Part shown: one piece after another, positions 1 through 12,200 of the stretch
How positions within the stretch are numbered: the stretch's first letter is position 1
Layout of the letters: each line of letters begins with the position of its first letter
Source: Porodaedalea pini
Lineage: Eukaryota > Basidiomycota > Agaricomycetes > Hymenochaetales > Hymenochaetaceae
Direction of reading: 5' to 3'
DNA: 64,000 nucleotides
NCBI GenBank assembly: GCA_002794775.1
Contig: NBAY01000003.1
Location: 930,001-994,000, forward strand
Notes under the pieces: generated by a model
Databases searched by the model: none
What the model was told of the DNA's origin: nothing
What the model saw: only the letters and a program-made list of their open reading frames with translations
Position numbers and translations under genes: made by a program

Positions 1-60
1 GGTCAGGACGCGTCGAGCTGGGTATTGAGAGTGAGGCGAGCGCCGATCATGATGACGTAG
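1..60 (+). CDS. Possible 3' end of a gene entering from the left (partial)
   Basis: Frame 1 on the plus strand is open from the window edge to a TAG at 58-60, giving 19 residues. If real, this is the last exon of a gene convergent with the AIG1-like gene that ends at 176. There is no homology signal in so short a piece, and an open run this short is expected by chance, so this is only a pointer for whoever has the neighbouring sequence. Confidence 0.2.
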   Translation, partial: GQDASSWVLRVRRAPIMMT

Positions 61-175
61 GACGTGTGCAGCTTTGTGTATATATAATATTAGACAAGCA
101 AAAAGATCTTGAGAAAGTAAATAAAATGCATGCAAGCGTGCTCTATCCGTTACTCTATTACTGAACTACGGCACA

Positions 176-1185
176 TCATGTAGCCTTCTCCTTGACCAGC
201 GGATCACGTCCGGTGAGACGAATGTGTACTGCGTTTATGCCCCGGAACGACAGAAACGCGATAGATGTCACAACAACGTAAATTACAATACGGATAGGAA
301 GAGGATTGACCGTGAGGAACGGATACGGGACTGCGTGCAAAAAAAAAAAACGACAACAAAGCAAAAAAAGCATCCATCAATAAAAAGCAATCAAGCACCA
401 ATAAAGTACGAAGTAGACGTACAATTCCCGTTATAGCTCGCACAATACTCCACCCACACCGAGTACCACACACAAAACGCGGCGCTCATCGCCGTTGCAC
501 CGAGGTTCGCCGCGCGCGGACCATAGCTAATCTCAAACAAGAAGAAGTCCGCAAGGAGCGTGAGCGCGGGCGCGGCGTGCAGAGCGAGGTCAAGGCTCAG
601 CGGAATGCGCACGAGCCCGTCGGACTCCTGGGCGGAGGAGGGTACGGAGGGCTCGGGCGCAGGTGGGAGAATAAGCGAAGGGAAGAGCGTGATGAGCGAC
701 CAGTAGATCGAGGTTACCACCACGGAGAGCTGGTTGTATGGAGTGCTTAGTTTAGATTCGGTATCGCGAGGTATAAGAGGAGACGACGCACTGGCAAAGC
801 GATTATGAAGACCGCGCGTTTCGCTCGTCTGAGCACTGGGAAAAGGGTTGAGTGGTGCTCTCGTTTGACATAGGTATTTCATTCTGGATACGTACGCTGA
901 GACGTCGGAAGAAGATCACTGCCCAAGCTGAGGACCATCGTGAACCACGAAAAGGCAAGCCTTCACGCAAAAGAGAAATAAGGGTGGACGTCAGTACCCG
1001 TCAGTTGTTTGTGATCATCTTCACGACGACACTTACGCCTGTACGGTCAAGAACTGCAAGTGCCCGCCCTTCTGCGTCTTGATCAAAGAGTGCATGACGG
1101 TATGCTCGAGGCCCATGTAGCCCCATGTCATGATGGCGACGGCCAGAGCATGTAGCGCAGTCGCTCCTGTCGTCCTCACAGACAT
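176..1185 (-). CDS. FAR-17a/AIG1/ADTRP-like integral membrane hydrolase
   Basis: The exons join as 1185-1037, 960-892, 745-423 and 330-176, totalling 696 nt (231 aa), the usual size of the FAR-17a/AIG1 family. Characterised animal members (AIG1, ADTRP) are multi-pass membrane threonine hydrolases of fatty-acid esters of hydroxy fatty acids. The sequence shows several hydrophobic segments, the family motif GGHLQFLTVQA near residue 40 (Thr is the likely nucleophile) and LHAAPAL near residue 145 (His is the likely partner), then NFPYPFLTVNPL near the C-terminus. An ATG 63 nt upstream (1248) is in frame, but 1185 gives the normal family N-terminus. Splice sites were read by eye. The join between exons 2 and 3 uses a GTATCC donor and is the least certain. 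The substrate in fungi is not known to me. Confidence 0.85.
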
Positions 1186-1484
1186 CTTAGACTCTGAACG
1201 TCGAGGTGAAAGTTGAGTTGAGTATAGACGTGAGTTAGACTCGGTCACTCAAAGCCGTCTGGAACGTCATCCTCTTTACGAGTGATGCCGGGTACTCAAG
1301 ATAAATATGTAATTTGTGCATTGAAAATGAAGATGTGGACATAGCGAATCTAGTCTAATAGTACAAGTATGTATCTCGTGTAGTTCCCGAACGATTATAT
1401 GCGTATCCTAGATAGATAGATAAATGGAAAGGAGTCATAATACACTCGGCGAAAAAAGTCCTCATCTCAAGGAGAGCAGAAGCC

Positions 1485-3200
1485 TCAGACGCGCCCCTTC
1501 CACCGCCTCCATAACATGATACTCGCAATCATGCTCGTAGTCGCAGATGCGATCGCGACGCCAAATGTTAGTCGCCAGCACTCGACACCCACACATACGC
1601 CGCCTTCGTCGCTGTGCGCGGCCGCAACGAACGCGTACAGATACGAGAAGATCGGTGTGCCGAGGAACGGCGCATACGTGATGACTCCAAAATTCCTGCC
1701 GAGGTTCGAAAGGCCCCACACGCTTGACACGATGCCGGGGAGCGCGGTGAAGAACCCACCGTACGCGATGCCTGTACCGATGCTGAGTGCCCAGAGCCCT
1801 TCTTTACTTGAGACGCCGAGTTCCATCCAGCTAAATGTTAGCACGAGCAGAGCACTCGCGGCGAAGATGAATGCGACACGGCTAACGCGATGCTTGCGGG
1901 CATAGAAAATTGTTCCGCACGGGAGCGACGATGCTGCAGGGGACACGAAGTCCGCCAGCGGACCGACCAGCAACCGCGAGATCGTGTTCGAAAGTGAAAG
2001 GAGACGTACTTGCGTTGAAGTCACAGAAGAAGCAGAAGTGGACGGAAGAAGGGAGGGCGCGATAGAAGAGGACGGAAGCGAGGTGACGATTGAGCCAATG
2101 TTGCTGATGACCATCTCGCACTGTACATCAAGTGATAAGTTTTGTCTATCATTTACTGTGAATACAGGTATACTCACAGATCCCAGGCATACAAGCGTTG
2201 TAAGCCCTAATAGCCAAAAGTACGGGTCCTTGAGCAGGTCAAATACAGTCTGATCCTGTTCGACAGGGATAACTGAAACGTCCACGCTTGGCTGTGCTTT
2301 GGACCGTATGAGAGGCGTTCGTTCGTTCGATCTCTGTCCTGAAGTGTTCTCTTCGTCCTCTTGCGACTCTTCTGCCTCTATCTGGCCTGTCGGAGTTGTA
2401 ACAGGTGTTCTTAGGTTAATGGCTCCGATAACATGGACAATGCCGGCTAGGATAGCCATGAATGAGACGAAGCGCGTGATGTCCAAACCAGACACATCCG
2501 AGGTAAAGAACGTCGAAGCAAGAAGCGAGAGAAAGAGCGGCGACAGTCCGAAGAGAGCCATACTCGAACCCGAGGCGATACCGATATATTCAGGGAAGTT
2601 CTTCGAGGCAGCGAACAGCGACGAGAAATAGCTGATAGCGTTTATATCAGACGGGATTTAAGAATGAAGGCGGAACTACATACGAGGTAACTGTTCCCAA
2701 GCCTGCCATGAAGAAGAACAGTGTGAGTCGCTCGAAAGACGAATTCGAAGGGAGCGTGATATCGTCAGGAGTCTTGGCAATCTCAAGCGCGAATGCACCG
2801 AATCCCACAGAGAAAAGGAGGGATGATGCCAATGAGCACGACCAAGGCCCGTACTTGTCTATAGCCTTGCCCACGAGGGCCGCAAAGGGGTATTGGCCTA
2901 TCATGCCACTGAGTGCGGTTCAGCTACTAGGAGTGATATATTAGATAGTGGGAAGCACCCACGCGAGGACAATCGTAGTGAGCTGCGGCTGAGTGAGTTT
3001 GAGGTGCTCCGCAAGACTCGGCGAGAGCAGTGGGAAAGTGAATATGCCACCCGCACACAGGCTACAATCAACTGTGAACCATGTCTGTACGATAAGCTTT
3101 AGCAATTAAAAACTGACGCATTGGCTGCAATTGATATGCAAGTAAGCGTGAGTTGGACACGCAGTAATAGTCGCGTTCTGCCTTGCGTGGCGGTCGACAT
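1485..3200 (-). CDS. MFS transporter of the MCH1/monocarboxylate-like group
   Basis: This is a major facilitator protein with about 12 predicted membrane segments. The N-terminal part reads CAGGIFTFPLLSPSL, then TQPQLTTIVLA and GMIGQYPFAALVGK, which resembles yeast Mch1, a vacuolar monocarboxylate-transporter homologue of unknown substrate. A hydrophilic central loop (translated from about 2260-2440) is rich in Glu and Ser and holds RTPLI, followed by the second half with NTISRLLVGPLADF and the C-terminal helices ending RRWKGRV. At least four exons are visible. The most plausible start is the ATG at 3200 in a CCACC context, spliced over about 130 nt into the exon reading LDCSLCAGG. That first exon is the weak point of the model. 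The gene is divergent from PRP28 across 144 bp. Confidence 0.8.
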
Positions 3201-3344
3201 GGTGGTTGGAAGGCAGGAGCAGTGCACTGCGCACGCTCAATCGGCGTGTTGATTAGATACGCGCGTCATGAATTTCCTTATGGGTTTGCCGAGGCGTTGA
3301 GTCTGCTCCTTCCTTGGGCAACGTCAGTCATCCTACCGCCAACC
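3201..3344. promoter_or_regulatory. Divergent spacer MCH1-like / PRP28
   Basis: This 144-bp spacer lies between the two predicted start codons and must hold both core promoters or 5' UTRs. I see no TATA box in it. It is valid only if the first exon of the minus-strand transporter is right. Confidence 0.45.
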
Positions 3345-6190
3345 ATGAACAAAGCAGAGCCTCTTTCCATCGAGTCTCTGCTCGAGAAGCAGCGCGCGGA
3401 AAAAGAGGCGGCTTCAAAGGTATGTAGTCTGACTTCCTTTGCAAATCATTATACTGAAAATGTTATTCGTAGCCTAAGTTCCTCTCGAAGGATGAGCGCG
3501 CAAAGATCGCCATCGCGAAGCGAGCGCAGGAAATTAGAGAGCAAAAGGAGAAGGAAGAGTTGCAGAAGCATGAACGAGATGTGTTTGAGCGGGAGGCGGA
3601 GGCGCTGCGCACACATGAGAGAGCACGGGACGACGGAAGCAGGTATGGCAGAGGCAGTCGATGTCAGTGAACGATCATCTCATCTCTTTCCAGTCCGTTT
3701 GGTAACAGTAAACCCTATCTCTATTGCAGATGATGACCGCTATCAGGATAGAGAAAGAGGCGGCAGACATGGCCGGCGAGACCAGCGTGGCGGCAGAAGA
3801 GACGACCGCGACAAGGACAGGGACAGGGACCGCGCACCGCCCCCTTCTTCTCGTCTACAGAACGTTCCTACGGCACCTCGAGCAGATCGCGGAAAGGGAG
3901 GTCCAGTCTCTCACTCCGCCTCTTCTGCATCCTCGTCCTCCATGCCTCCTCCCGCAGTAAACGGATCCTCTGTGCTCGCCGAAGCCTCTTCCAACTTCGT
4001 GCCCCAGATGAATGACAACGACCTGAGCGCCATCCGCTCGCGCTACCTCGGTGTCGACAAGAAGAAGCGCAAAATTCGCAAAATGAATGACCGCAAATTC
4101 GTGTTCGATTGGGATGAACAAGACGACACGCTCGTGGAGGACTCGCCGACGGCTGCGGGTGCCAATAGACAGGGCGCTCAAGTTATGTTCGGTAGAGGTC
4201 ATTTGGCGGGAATGGACGACGGTGGAGGTGTGCGAAGGGGCTCGGGTAACGGGGAAACAAAATTCTCAGACGCACTGGAGAGGAGGAAGGCTTCGAAGTC
4301 TGGAGTCGATGAGAGGCATTGGACTGAAAAGCCTCTGAGCGAGATGAAGGACAGAGACTGGAGAATCTTCAGAGAAGACTTCAGCATTGCTGCTAGAGGT
4401 CCGTTATGCGCTCAAAAAAAAGCTTGAATTAAACTCAAAGTATCTTTTACAGGTGGTCAAATACCACATCCTCTTCGTTCGTGGACAGAGTCTGATATCC
4501 CTCAGACCATACTAGATGTCGTTGAGAAAGTTGGCTACAAAGAGCCGTCAGCTATCCAGCGGCAAGCTATTCCTATTGGTCTGCAAAATCGCGACCTCAT
4601 TGGCATTGCGGAAACAGGCGAGTCCTCTCGAGTCTCATGCAGTATTGAGGCGCTAACATTCTACAACCCGTGCAGGTTCCGGTAAAACGGCGGCCTTCGT
4701 CATACCGATGCTCACGTACATATCCAATCTACCACCATTCACTGATGACAATCGGCATCTGGGTCCGTATGCACTTATTCTGGCGCCGACTCGTGAGCTT
4801 GCTCAGCAGATCGAGTCTGAAACCCGCAAGTTCGCGTCGCCGCTAGGGTTTCGATGTGTTTCAATTGTCGGAGGAGTGCGTTTATTATTAAGCTATCGCT
4901 CATTGCCATTTCTCTGCTGACCGACCTTGTCTATATTTAGCGTGCTGTGGAGGAGCAGCAATTCAACCTGCGCGAGGGCGCGGAAATTATCATCGCCACT
5001 CCCGGACGTCTGAAAGATGTGATCGAGCGGCACGTCATTGTCCTTTCGCAATGTTCGTACATCGTCATGGATGAGGCAGACCGTATGGTGAATCTCGGCT
5101 TCGAGGTGGATCTGACTTTTATCCTGGACAAGCTCCCTTCCGAGATGCTGAAGGGTGAGGATGAGGGGATGACGATGGACGTCGATGGTGAGATGGTGCA
5201 CAAGGGCCGCACGCGCGTGACGACGTTGTTCTCCGCGACGATGCCGCCCGCCGTCGAGCGCCTCACACGGAAATATCTCAAAAAGCCGGCGATCGTCACG
5301 ATTGGCGAGGCCGGGCGCGCCGTCGACACGGTCGAGCAGCGCGTCGAATTCATTAACGGAGATGAAAAGAAGAGGCGCGTTGTTTTGCACCTTTTTCTTG
5401 GCTTTACAGGGAATGGATCGCTGATCATTGCCCTTTAGGTTGCGCATGATCGACATCCTCAATAACGGCGGGTTCGCAGCACCTATAATTGTCTTTGTGA
5501 ACCAGAAGAAGACGGCAGATATGGTGTGCAAGGACGTCCAGCGGGCAGGCGTCAGTGGTCACATTAACTTCTGCTTCTATAGACGTGAACTGACTAGAAC
5601 GAATTCAGGTCCGTGCGACGACGTTGCACTCTGGGAAGAACCAAGAGCAGCGCGAGGCTGCATTGCAATCTCTGCGCAGCGGTGACACGGACGTACTGGT
5701 TGCGACAGATCTTGCAGGACGTGGTATCGACGTCCAGGACGTCAGCCTTGTTATCAACTACCAAATGGCAAACACCATCGAAGCATATGTCCATCGCATT
5801 GGTGCGTGCCATTCGTGCAGCTATAATCTTTTCTCATGCCAAGCCGTTATGAATTGTCAGGTCGTACTGGTCGTGCTGGCAAACTCGGGACAGCAATCAC
5901 ATTCCTTACCAATGATGACGATGAAGTCATGTACGACCTCCGTCAAGGCCAGTGGATTTCTTCTATACCATCGAAGTAGAAATTCATGAAACTTTCATTT
6001 GCTTCTAGAAATCTCCAAGAGCCCGGTATCGAAAGTACCTCCAGAACTGGCGAAACACGAGGTAAAGAAAGGGTTTGAGCTTTCTTCGCTGTCCGTATCA
6101 CTGACTACCGCTTGTTCATTCATAAAGGCCGCACAAGCACGCGTCTCGCGCGAGATGAAGAGGAAACGCGATGCAGAGGACCAGGGCTGA
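3345..6190 (+). CDS. PRP28: Pre-mRNA-splicing ATP-dependent RNA helicase PRP28 (DEAD-box)
   Basis: Prp28 exchanges U1 for U6 snRNA at the 5' splice site during spliceosome activation. The N-terminal third is a charged RS/RD/RE-like extension (Lys/Glu-rich, then Arg/Asp runs and a [21 protein letters not shown] block typical of Prp28). It is followed by [15 protein letters not shown], the Q motif (GYKEPSAIQ), motif [22 protein letters not shown], motif II DEAD, motif III SAT, then [28 protein letters not shown] and motif VI HRIGRTGRAG after splicing. The C-terminus is Lys/Arg-rich ([11 protein letters not shown]). About nine short introns interrupt it; the first is 3420-3472. The ATG at 3345 starts [20 protein letters not shown], as in fungal homologues. 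Confidence 0.95.
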
Positions 6191-8231
6191 TGCAAAAGAT
6201 CTCTGGCCAACGATGGATCTGGGATAAAGGATGATAAAGGGGGTAATATGTACCTCTTGAGTCTTGTCTTATAGATCTGTGTATCTGGCAATAATATCTC
6301 GTATGATGCAGCTGCGTGTGGTGACGTGGAGTATTTGCAGGGCCGTATAATTTTACTGAGCTGAGGAAAATGCGTTTCCCGTTCATCCCGTTGTCAGATA
6401 GGACTGTATGTGATGCTAATTCTTGCTCAGAATTGCGCAAATGCCTCAAGTTCAAGCTCAACTGAGTTCACCCCTTCTCAGGATGCAGGGTGAAAAGCGA
6501 GAAGACAAGACGATCCGAGAAGGCGAAGAAGAGAAGCTCGACGAAGGGGTGACTCGGAGCTCGATGCAAACTGTTGTGAAGATTTGCGCTCGGATCGCTG
6601 GACGCCAGCAAGCCGTCCATCTTCGGCCGAGAGCTACGTACACTTATCTGAAAGTTATCGATTACTAAACGCTCACGCACATGCGTAGCGCACGGTGGAT
6701 TTGCGCGCTAGGTTTACGAGGGCGACCTGGTAGGTACACACGGAGATGTGACACGAGACACCTCGTCAAGCAGTTTCAGAGTTCAGACAGTTTCAGTCAA
6801 CGAAAAGACAGAGTTCGCCAAGATGTATTTAACTATGCACTGCGAGCTCAGCGGACCGGTGCTTGTCTTGCGAGTTTCGGCAAACGTGTCATCTCCCGCG
6901 GTGGTGCCCTTTAGCTACGAGCCGTCCTTGCGCCGCGCACGGATCACGAGAAACAGACGGAGGCGTCATTCAAACCTTCGAGGCGTGGCCCGTTCTAACG
7001 TCAGAGTCCGAGGCAGCGCAACCTCAACCGCGCCCCGCCTGCATTTCAACAAATAAGATGGGGGATGGGGAGGGGTGCAATTAAATTCAGTTCTTGTCAG
7101 TACGTTTTACACAATAGAATGGAGGAGTAAATGCGCTGAGGCTTGGGGCATGAATATATGCGCTGCGGATTGTTTTGCCACCGATGCATGCGATGCGTCA
7201 TACCGATTTCCCCGAGCGCTCGGAGCGGACTCCCGAATGCCGTAATACTCATTCTCAGAGTCAGAGGTGATTAACGTTTGCCGAAGCCGCATTTCTGTCT
7301 AGGCTGGCCGGACCGGCAGCAATCCTTTTTCGGACACCTCCAAGCCTGACACATGACACAGCGTGGATTATGCGTGCTTATCGCGCTGCGCCGTCTCCGC
7401 CGTTGCCGACGCTCGAAGCTTCTCGACGGGCCTGATTTCATTTCCTGATGAGATGGTGCTTGTATGCACATCTATGCGCATTTGCTGTCTTGGTTTGCAA
7501 GGCTGCGGATTCCATGCATGCATGTATATTGCAGGAGATCTAGACAGGCAAAGGGCGATAGAGGGGAGAACGCCCGAGGAACGCGCTGTAACTTTACCAC
7601 ACACCGCGGCATGGGGTAAAAATATATCAAAAAAGGGGCAGTATTGTGCCGATTGGCTGCTCGCTAAGATAACCCGCACTTAGTCATTACAAATCCCTGC
7701 CGAAACGCGGGGTACAATCGGACTTGTTTTGCTCATGCAGACGAGTTTTTCAGAGTGACGACTGAGATTGAGATTGGCTTTGGGTCGAACGTGCCTTCAT
7801 GATAGCGGTGATACGACAAGGAAGACGAGAAGGCTTGGACGGTGTCCAAGAGAATGACGAGCGTTGAGTGGGAGAACTCGGAGTGCATCAGATGCAATGC
7901 GATGAAGGTTCTAACGATCCGTGACGGGACGCAGTAACCATAAGAGGCGGGGCATATGCAGTGAGCGTTGATAGGCAGCAGAAGAGGCAACATGAGACGA
8001 CTTTTCGGCGAGGCGCAGCTGTGCGACTATTTCTGGGGGTGCTGTGAGCCGAGGCCGGGGGTGAGTGAATTGTTGCGAGCGCGATTGACCGTGGCTGGCA
8101 CGGCTAGCAAATTGAGCGCAGCGATGGGACACGACGAGTTGACACGGTCATGTGGCGGCAGTACTAGTGCTGGCGAACATGGCAAAGTTGGGCCAGAGAC
8201 TGCGGCAAAGCAGTAAAATGGAACTCGAATT
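6191..8231. other. About 2-kb spacer without a supported gene
   Basis: This is the largest gene-poor stretch in the window. ORFs of 60-106 codons occur on both strands (for example 6748-7056 and 7368-7679), but none shows a recognisable motif, splice-linked extension or Kozak-supported start. It probably contains the PRP28 3' UTR and a long promoter/5' UTR for the kinase gene that follows. Long upstream regions are usual for fungal signalling kinases. A lineage-specific small gene or lncRNA cannot be excluded. Confidence 0.5.
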
Positions 8232-11200
8232 ATGGGAAATGGATGTGTACCGAGGCAGACAGTGGCTGGCGGCTGCGGCTTGCGGCTCGCAGCTCTGGCG
8301 GAAGAACCGTCCTCGGATGCTTCTGATTCGTTGACCCCCGGCCCGATGCCGATGCCGAACGGCACAGAGCTTATATCATTTATCGCGTTTAGGTCCAAGT
8401 CCCTCCCTCTGCTCTTGCCATCACCTAACAAGTCGTCGCACTCCGCCAACAGCGACAGCTCCCTCCCCGCCGTCATCGACGCCATGCTCTCCGCGAAGCC
8501 AATGGAGGCCGTGGCGTACGCCTTCCCCGCGTCGTCGCCGCCGTCAACAGACGACACCGGTGCAGTCTCAGGCGCGGCTGGCCCCGCCCCATTGCATATC
8601 GTCACCGCTTCCGGGCGCAAGCTATCCACCGTGGGCAGTCCCAATGTCCCGCGTGCATTCCCCCGTCGTAACTCTGCGGACGACGTCTCGACGCACTCGT
8701 CCATGTCTCGTCCCTCCTCGCATACATCGCAGGAGACCTCCCCGAGCGAGAGCTTGCGCGCCAGAGCCAGCCAGACCAACCTGCTCTCCGTGCCCGAGGT
8801 CGATGATGCCGGCCGCTCGGCCCAGGAGCAGGTGAGTTTTCGCATGCTTTGTGTGTTATCAGAGTGCCATGGATTACATGCGACCGTGCCCGCGGCTATG
8901 TCTCATTCATCCTGTCCCAATCCGTCTTCCGTCATTTCATCTGTGTCATTACTTTCCTCTCCTTTGCCTCCCGTTCAATGCGCATTGATTCACATAATTC
9001 ACTCAGGTCCCTCAATCCGTTCGCTCGCCCAACCTCACCATCTCTCTTCCACCTTCCCCTCCCACCGTCTCCCCCGCTTCTTCAGCCGCACTCACGCCTG
9101 CCGAGCAGTCGTCGACCAGCCCGACGCGGCCCACCCGTCCTACACGGCGGCGAAGCCTCTTCGGGCTCCACTCCCCGTTCACGCCTCCGACTGGACCGTC
9201 ATCCCCGGCCGAGCCACAAGGTGCGGCGACAGCCTCGACTTCGGCGGCGGGTGCATCATCATCGACAGCAACTGCCACGATGAAACAGGAGCAGAAGCAT
9301 TCAAACCCGCTTCATGATCTTAAACGTTTCCTAAATCATCATATTCCTCACCCTCACGGCCATCACAACCGTGCGCATGTGCATTTGTCCGCTGTGCAAA
9401 AGCGGGCAGCCTCATCCTCTGCATCGTCGAGTACCGGTTCGAAGGTTGGAACGACGATCCACACACCTGCTGAACTGCATGAGACTCCAGCGATGCAAGC
9501 GCGCGGCCCTGCATTTTCGAATATCGAGATCCACGATAGCGGGGACAGCACACCGCAACCGTCGTCTAAGCCTTCGTCCAACGGCAAAGCGACAGCTACG
9601 CATGGGCGTCAGCCTTCAAAGTCCCGCGCCATGTCGGCCTTCTGTCGGAAGGACTCAGAGAAGAGTTCGATAGAGAATATGGGGGAGAAGCAGAGTGCTA
9701 GTGATGTTACCGTGACACAAGGTGTCGTGAAGCATGCCAAAGGTCGACCAGAAGGGTCCATTATCGATGATTCCTCGTCCGTCGCGTCAACGAAGAAAAC
9801 TCGTTCATCTGGTGCAAAGCATACTAATGCTGGCACATCTGGCCAAGCCTCGCCCTCCGGTTCTGGGCACAGCACGATCAGCCTCAATCACCTTCACCAT
9901 GCATTACACGCCGCCAACAACCGCGATCACCACGGTGCGCAGAACTATCATGGACAAAACGTGATTCTCTCGCTATCGGATGCGACGCACGCCCACTTGA
10001 CGAAGAAATACGGCAAGTGGGGTCGGGTTTTAGGGTCCGGTGCAGGCGGTACGGTTCGCCTTATCAAAGCCTCTTCGAAACATGGCGGTCGTATTTTTGC
10101 TGTCAAAGAGTTCCGCCCGAAACGTAATGGCGAATCGGAGAAGGAGTACCAGAAAAAGGTGACTGCAGAGTTCTGCGTTGGCAGCACCTTGCATCATCCC
10201 AATATCATCGAAACAGTGGACATCGTCAGCGATCACGGTCATTACTATGAGGCGAGCTTGGATCATTCGTTTTCGACTTTGTCATCAGCTAATCATAGGC
10301 CTTTCACGTTACAAAGGTCATGGAGTACGCTCCATTCGACCTCTTCAGTGTGGTCATGTCCGGTAAGATGACACGACCTGAGATCTACTGTGTCTTCCGC
10401 CAGATCTGTGACGGTGTCGAGTATTTGCATTCAATGGGTCTTGCGCATCGCGACCTCAAGCTCGATAACTGCGTCATGACTGAAGGGAATGTTGTCAAGC
10501 TCATTGACTTCGGTACGGCCACGGTCTTCCACTATCCAGGCAAGCAGCAGGTGAAGGCGACTGGTATTGTGGGCTCGGATCCCTACCTCGCTCCGGAGGT
10601 GCTCAGCGACGAAAATTACGATCCTCGTAAGACGGACGTCTGGAGCGTTGCAATGATCTTCCTTTGCATGATCCTGCGACGCTTTCCCTGGAAGCTTCCC
10701 GATCCCAAGACAGACCCCAACTTCCGCAACTTCGTAACCGCACATCCTGATCTGTGTGAGAAACCACCAAAGAAGGAGCTTCCTAATGCTGCATCAAACG
10801 CTGCATCGAAGGAGGGTTCGCTCCGTCAGCCATCAAGATCAGCGAGCGGGGGTTCTGCCGACCTCGACTCGAGTGTTGCCTCGTCTGATACCTTTGCGTC
10901 ATCATTGCTCGCATCAAGCGACTGCGGCTCTGTGATGACTGTACCTACGTCAGATTCTGGTAGCGATAGCGGCAGCAGCGTCGACTCTCATTCGCTCTAC
11001 AAGAATGAGATCCTCGACGCACAGGCGCATCACCCTTGCGGCTCGATTGCGACGCTTCCCGCCATGCTGGTCCCCGACCGGCCGTTGGCCCAGTCGGAGA
11101 GCCCTCGCGAACTCGATCCGTCTGATTTGAGGTTCGCCCGGCCTTCTGCTGTGACTGCATCTGCACCGGCGTCGCCTGTCCTCCGTGCGACGCAGCTCGA

Positions 11201-11798
11201 ATCCAAGTTTGATGATCCTTCATCGACGACATTGTCTGACTGTACTGAAACGCCCAAGACAGAGCGTCGCCCGCCGCGATCTTCATCCACGCCGATCACG
11301 CCCTCAGATGACGCACCGACCCCCATTTCTCGCGCACCTCGTCAAGAAATGCGTTCGACACCCAAGATCGGTGCCAAGGGCGACCCGGCTCCGTCATCCC
11401 CGCGCTTTCGGAAGCGGACGGACAGCGTTGTCACGACTCACGCAGGCGGTGCGGACTCGATATTCCGCCTGCTCCCTCGTGAGACGCGCAGTGCGATCCG
11501 GCGTATGATGCACATCGAGCCAACGGCGCGCTGCACGCTCACGGATTTGCTGAAGGGCAAGGGCAAACAGAGTGGCTTGCTGTGCGGTTGCACGAGCGCA
11601 AACGGGCCCAAGGCCAGCGAGTCGGGTATGGATAGTCCTGGACACTGCGCGGATCACTGCTGCGAACCTGAGGATGAGGATGACGGTGACGAGTGGCTGA
11701 AGAGTATCGTCCCCTGCTCAGCTGGCGTCAAGGTGACGGACCACACGCACGTCAAGGTCATCGTTGAAGAAAAGCCAAATAAGAAGCGGCTCTTTTAA
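8232..11798 (+). CDS. HAL4/HAL5 (NPR-like) family Ser/Thr protein kinase
   Basis: Exons 8232-8831, 9007-10251 and 10317-11798 join in phase 0 to give 1,108 aa. Yeast Hal4/Sat4, Hal5 and Npr1 relatives control plasma-membrane transporters (K+ uptake, permease stability). The first 530 residues are Ser/Pro/His-rich and disordered. The kinase domain begins near residue 535 ([18 protein letters not shown]-type Lys in FAVKEF) and has HRDLKLDN near 659, DFG near 680 and YLAPEVL. The C-lobe is split by a Ser-rich insert of about 235 residues before the final segment ending ARCTLTDLL. The tail is Cys-rich ([16 protein letters not shown]). The start at 8232 encodes MGNGCV, like a dual-acylation signal; in-frame Met codons at 8346 and 8352 are alternatives. 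Intron 2 has GC-AG borders. Confidence 0.9.
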
Positions 11799-12200
11799 CG
11801 AAGACAGCCTTTTGAATCCTTAGGATGTGGCATCGCTAATCCATGCAGTCTTCATGCCTTCGGCTAGTAGACACTCTACGTCTTGTGCGTTCTACCTTCA
11901 CTTCGTTCTTTATTTTTTTCATGCATCTGCGGTCCCCGATATCCTAAATCCTGTATGCGGCGTTGTCGCAGCCCCACTTCTCCCTGTCCATCCGCTCCTC
12001 CCGCGCTTTGCATACACCTATATAACTGCGCTAGCAGAAAATCTAAACTATCATACCATACTTGTGATGGATGTAGAAGAAGTTGTAATACTAACGCACG
12101 CTCACGACATCCTATATCATGTTCGGGACAATAAATGCATTTGGATTCGCTATACGAGTACATAATAAGGAGTCGGGTAAAGAAAGAAAGGAAACAAGGT
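11799..12200. other. Convergent 3' spacer (kinase / YOS9)
   Basis: This 402-bp spacer lies between two converging stop codons and should hold both 3' UTRs. Open frames in it (for example 11827-12165 plus) have no recognisable content. No gene is supported. Confidence 0.6.

Noticed and set aside
8027..8845. 272-codon minus-strand ORF
   Set aside because: It lies opposite the first exon of the kinase gene, whose Ser/Pro-rich frame continues over splice sites into a clear kinase. The minus frame shows no motif and is a composition shadow.
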